This document shows, in pieces, positions 13,606 to 15,798 of a stretch of DNA of 15,798 nt. The stretch comes from Patescibacteria group bacterium (GTDB lineage Bacteria > Patescibacteriota > Minisyncoccia > Phycocordibacterales > UBA12445). Under the pieces are notes generated by a model, which was not told the origin of the DNA, searched no databases, and saw nothing but the letters and a program-made list of their open reading frames with translations. The stretch covers positions 1 to 15,798 of the forward strand of contig JAKLHJ010000002.1 of NCBI GenBank assembly GCA_022710205.1. The letters are read 5' to 3'. Each line of letters opens with the position of its first letter. Positions within the stretch are counted from its first letter, which is position 1. A program made the translations under genes and the position numbers.

Positions 13606-13861
13606 CTTTTATATATAAATAAATTATTACTATTATTAGTTCTGTTGATATGTTAATAACCGAATTTTATCTTTTGCTTTTAACGTAAAAATAAGTTCGT
13701 TCTTGTGCAATACTTTGTGACTCAGAAATTATAATTTTGGGATTAAGTCTGTGGTCAAAAAAGGATAAATACTTTTTCCCAAAATTACCACAACTTTTCT
13801 TCCTCTTATCCCCATCTTTTGAACAGTTGTCGCCTATATTTTAGTAGCGGTCTGTGGAAAA
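13606..13861. other. Candidate replication origin (dnaA-dnaN side)
   Basis: No gene lies in 13560-13861. Read on the minus strand from dnaA: TTTTCCACA (13861-13853, one mismatch to the DnaA box) begins right after the dnaA stop, then a box on the other strand TTATCCCCA (13806-13814, one mismatch), TTGACCACA (13758-13750), and the overlapping pair TTATTAACA (13659-13651) and ATATCAACA (13651-13643), each with two mismatches. Four bases later comes CTAATAATAGTAATAAT (13639-13623), a repeat with period three, then the AT-rich TTTATTTATATATAAAA (13625-13609). This order of boxes, DnaA-trio-like repeat and AT-rich stretch towards dnaN matches the Bacillus subtilis unwinding region. The origin call is inference from context and order. 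Confidence 0.6.
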
Positions 13862-15250
13862 CTAAACGACTCCGGCGCTAGAAGATATTTTATTTTCAGG
13901 ACCGAAGAGCAATGATTTAATTTGTTCTATCTCTCTCATTAAATTGTCGCTCTTTTTTATATCTTCTTTTATTTTTTCGCAGGCGTGTATGACAGTTGTG
14001 TGGTCTCTGCCTCCGAGCTTCTCCCCTATTTGAGGATATGAAGAATTAAAGTTTTCTCTCAATATATACATTGCTATCTGTCTGGGTTTAACAACCTCCC
14101 TTTTTCTTGTTTTTTCGTATAGATGCTTCTCCTCTATATTGTAGAATTCCGCGATTATCCTGACGATATCCTTAATAGATAAGCTCTTTTGTTGTTTTGA
14201 ATTATTTTTTAGGAGAGTTTTTACATCATTGACGGTCAGCTCCTTATTTTTGAGCTGAGACTGACAAATAACCGCGTTTAATATACCCTCAAGCTCCCTA
14301 ATGCTCTCCTGGACGCTAGAAGCGATAAAGTCCAGTATTTCCGCGGGCAAAGAATAATTAAGGGTCTTAAGCTTGTGGTTAAGAATAGCCATCTTCGATT
14401 CGTATTCCGGCTTTGAAATATCCACTATCATCCCCCCTTCAAACCTGGACCTCAATCTTTCTTCAAGATCTTGAATATATTTTGGCGGCTTATCGGAAGA
14501 AAATATTATTTGTTTATTGTTATTGTAGAAATCGTTGAACAGATGGAACATTTCTTCTTGAACCTTATCTTTTTTTGAGAAGAACTGAACGTCGTCAATA
14601 ATCAAAGCGTCGTATTTTTTGTATTTTTCCTTTGTGATATTTATCGTATTGTTCGTGATGGAGTTAACAATCTCCGTAACGTATCTTTCAGAGGCTAAAT
14701 AATAGACCTTGGCGTTTGGTTTGCTTTTCTTTATATGGTTTCCTATCGCCTGGATTAGGTGAGTTTTTCCAAGTCCGGTCCCTCCATAAATATAGAGAGG
14801 GTTATATGTTGCTCCGGGATTTTTTATTACAGCTTGTGCGGCGGCATATGCTAGTTCATTGAACGGACCGACAATAAAACCATCAAAGATATATCTTGGG
14901 TTAAGGTTGTCGTCTCTACTTACATAAGGTTCGTTAAGCCTTAGTTGAGCTGAAGGTATTTTTTGTTCTAGTTCGCCAGCATGCTCCTTTGGAGGTTGGA
15001 TATCTTTTTGAATAATATATTCCACTCCCCTTGTGTCGGGCAGAGTGTCTCGAAGTGCTTTTAATATAAGTTTGTGATATTTGTTTTGAAGCCAGTCTTT
15101 TACAAAAGCGCTAGGAACATTAATGTAAATCGTGCCGTCTTCCTGTTTTGAAATATAAGTATTCTTAAACCAGGTGCTGAAATTTGCCCTCGAGACACCC
15201 ATTTCTATTTCTAGAAGAGCGTCTTCCCAAATTTTTTTGTGATCAGTCAT
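13862..15250 (-). CDS. dnaA: Chromosomal replication initiator protein DnaA
   Basis: DnaA binds DnaA boxes, forms an ATP-dependent filament at the origin and loads the helicase. The 462-residue protein is full length. Domain I (about 1-80) contains IWEDALLEIEMGVSRANFSTW. Domain II is a short linker (about 82-112). Domain III is the AAA+ core with FIVGPFNELAYAAA (125-138), Walker A GGTGLGKT (156-163), Walker B LIIDDVQFF (216-224) and LEERLRSRFEGG (262-273). Domain IV ends in GGRDHTTVIHACEKI (413-427), the DNA-binding signature. ATG 15250 fits the domain I start. A TATAAT on the minus strand (15278-15273) would give a leader of roughly 15 bases without a Shine-Dalgarno. DnaA-box-like sites occur on both sides, so autoregulation is plausible. 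Confidence 0.98.
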   Translation of the reverse strand: MTDHKKIWEDALLEIEMGVSRANFSTWFKNTYISKQEDGTIYINVPSAFVKDWLQNKYHKLILKALRDTLPDTRGVEYIIQKDIQPPKEHAGELEQKIPSAQLRLNEPYVSRDDNLNPRYIFDGFIVGPFNELAYAAAQAVIKNPGATYNPLYIYGGTGLGKTHLIQAIGNHIKKSKPNAKVYYLASERYVTEIVNSITNNTINITKEKYKKYDALIIDDVQFFSKKDKVQEEMFHLFNDFYNNNKQIIFSSDKPPKYIQDLEERLRSRFEGGMIVDISKPEYESKMAILNHKLKTLNYSLPAEILDFIASSVQESIRELEGILNAVICQSQLKNKELTVNDVKTLLKNNSKQQKSLSIKDIVRIIAEFYNIEEKHLYEKTRKREVVKPRQIAMYILRENFNSSYPQIGEKLGGRDHTTVIHACEKIKEDIKKSDNLMREIEQIKSLLFGPENKISSSAGVV

Positions 15251-15322
15251 TGATTAATATCTTACAAAGATAATTATATGCCGAGACTTTGAAAAGGGAA
15301 CTAGACGTTTCTGTTTATAATA

Positions 15323-15342
15323 GGTGGATTAGGTGTGGATAA
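15323..15342 (-). promoter_or_regulatory. DnaA boxes upstream of dnaA
   Basis: TGTGGATAA at 15334-15342 is the exact reverse complement of the consensus DnaA box TTATCCACA. A second, weaker site GGTGGATTA (15323-15331, two mismatches) starts 11 bases earlier on the same face of the helix. They lie upstream of the likely dnaA promoter and could act in origin function or autoregulation. Confidence 0.65.
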
Positions 15343-15351
15343 CTTCTCACC

Positions 15352-15481
15352 GGAGAAACCCCGGCCGAAGACACGCCTTAAATCGCCCTGCGGCGATTTT
15401 GCTCTGCTCGAAGGGATGGCTTTGCTACAGCAAAGACCATGCCCACCCCTTCTGCGCAAGGTCTTCGGCCTGGGTTTCTCC
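15352..15481. other. Structured element: 21-bp outer stem enclosing two hairpins
   Basis: Arms 15352-15372 and 15461-15481 (GGAGAAACCC, one mismatched base, GGCCGAAGAC) pair at 20 of 21 positions. Inside are hairpin 1 (AAATCGCC, loop CTGC, GGCGATTT; 15380-15399) and hairpin 2 (GAAGGG 15410-15415 with CCCTTC 15447-15452, then ATGG with CCAT, then TTTGC, loop TACA, GCAAA). The result is a three-way junction. It is clearly GC-richer than its surroundings. A plus-strand TATAAT at 15316-15321 could start transcription about 25 bases before the first arm. It may be a structured RNA or a small non-autonomous mobile element. The one long open frame across it is explained by base composition and symmetry and is not called as a gene. 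Confidence 0.6.
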
Positions 15482-15507
15482 AGCTCGCTCGTGGTTGGGG
15501 TGATGGA

Positions 15508-15540
15508 AAGGATTATTCGCTCTTTGAGCGAATAATCCTT
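15508..15540. repeat. 15-bp perfect hairpin before rpmH
   Basis: AAGGATTATTCGCTC (15508-15522), loop TTT, GAGCGAATAATCCTT (15526-15540). Only GCAATTTTAT follows, so it is a doubtful terminator for a plus-strand RNA from the structured element. Its last two bases are part of the proposed rpmH -35 box. Confidence 0.75.
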
Positions 15541-15565
15541 GCAATTTTATAAAAAACAGTATAAT
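15539..15565 (+). promoter_or_regulatory. rpmH promoter, nearly leaderless
   Basis: TTGCAA (15539-15544) and a consensus TATAAT (15560-15565) with a short 15-base spacer. The ATG begins 8 bases after the -10 box, so the mRNA would start 0-2 bases before the coding sequence. Confidence 0.65.
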
Positions 15566-15573
15566 ATCTTGGA

Positions 15574-15708
15574 ATGTCAAAGACATATAATCCAAAAAAG
15601 AGAAAGCGAGCCAAAACACACGGTTTTTTGGTTAGAAAAGCCACTCCAGGGGGCAAAAAGGTTGTCCAGAGAAGGAGAAGAAAGGGACGAGCTAAATTGA
15701 CAGTATAA
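15574..15708 (+). CDS. rpmH: 50S ribosomal protein L34
   Basis: A 44-residue, strongly basic protein: MSKTYNPKKRKRAKTHGFLV then RKATPGGKKVVQRRRRKGR and AKLTV. NPKKRKRAKTHGF and RRRRKGRAKL are the L34 signature, and the length is normal. L34 is a small protein of the large ribosomal subunit. The gene is divergent from dnaA, the classical rpmH-dnaA arrangement that flanks many bacterial origins. GGA lies directly before the ATG, too close for a Shine-Dalgarno, and the promoter position suggests a leaderless mRNA. A terminator follows about 25 bases after the stop, so rnpA, the usual downstream partner, is not in the same transcript unless termination is partial. Confidence 0.97.
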   Translation: MSKTYNPKKRKRAKTHGFLVRKATPGGKKVVQRRRRKGRAKLTV

Positions 15709-15732
15709 TCCCATTTTAATAATTTTAAAGAC

Positions 15733-15770
15733 AAAATTACGGACAAATAGTTCGTAATTTTTTCTTTTTT
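15733..15770 (+). terminator. Rho-independent terminator of rpmH
   Basis: Stem AAAATTACGGAC (15733-15744) with 15750-15761, 12 pairs including one G-U, loop AAATA, followed by TTTCTTTTTT (15761-15770). It ends the rpmH transcript. The remaining 28 bases to the window end show no gene. Confidence 0.85.
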
Positions 15771-15798
15771 GGTCCACCAAAATTTTCCGATATTTTTA

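Noticed and set aside
15335..15535. A 66-codon plus-strand open frame across the structured element
   Set aside because: It follows the inverted-repeat structure, has no start signal or recognisable domain, and its composition is explained by the GC-rich palindromes.
1..15798. CRISPR arrays, tRNA or rRNA genes, insertion sequences with transposase
   Set aside because: No regularly spaced repeats, no tRNA T-loop or anticodon pattern, no rRNA motif and no transposase or integrase frame were seen on either strand.

Overview
The window looks like chromosomal DNA from a Candidate Phyla Radiation bacterium (Patescibacteria, most likely Parcubacteria). This is inferred from several features: AT-rich DNA, compact versions of housekeeping proteins, few Shine-Dalgarno sites, -10 boxes placed so close to start codons that transcripts would be leaderless, and a four-helix-bundle (23S rRNA intervening-sequence type) gene plus the stub of a second one. 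TAG, TAA and TGA all appear as stops, so there is no sign of an altered code.

Left part (1-1922, minus strand): the N-terminal 5'-3' exonuclease part of polA runs off the left edge. Next come a RelE/YafQ-type toxin and its RelB/DinJ-type antitoxin, with a very clear promoter/operator, then a hairpin repeat, then tsaE (tRNA t6A synthesis). Centre-left (2106-6809, mostly plus strand): a GspE/PilB-type ATPase, a small minus-strand gene interrupted by an in-frame TAG, ruvB, a four-helix-bundle stub, a short yebC, ruvC and a small acidic protein, closed by a symmetric terminator. RuvB and RuvC act together on Holliday junctions; ruvA is not in the window. Centre (6886-11584): tyrS and an unknown 203-residue protein form a minus-strand pair, divergent from a class A penicillin-binding protein.

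Right part (11663-15798): the replication-initiation neighbourhood. On the minus strand lie dnaA, a four-helix-bundle gene, dnaN and a small DciA/DUF721-like gene; rpmH (L34) lies divergently on the plus strand. The dnaA-dnaN gap holds an origin-like arrangement in the order DnaA-box-like sites, trinucleotide repeat, AT-rich stretch. A perfect DnaA box sits on the other side of dnaA. Between that box and rpmH is an unexplained structured element of about 190 bases, built from a 21-base-pair outer stem enclosing two hairpins, followed by a 15-base-pair hairpin.

The observations most worth following are the structured element next to rpmH, the origin architecture, the four-helix-bundle units with their boundary repeats, the toxin-antitoxin promoter with a leaderless start, and the small gene with the amber codon.
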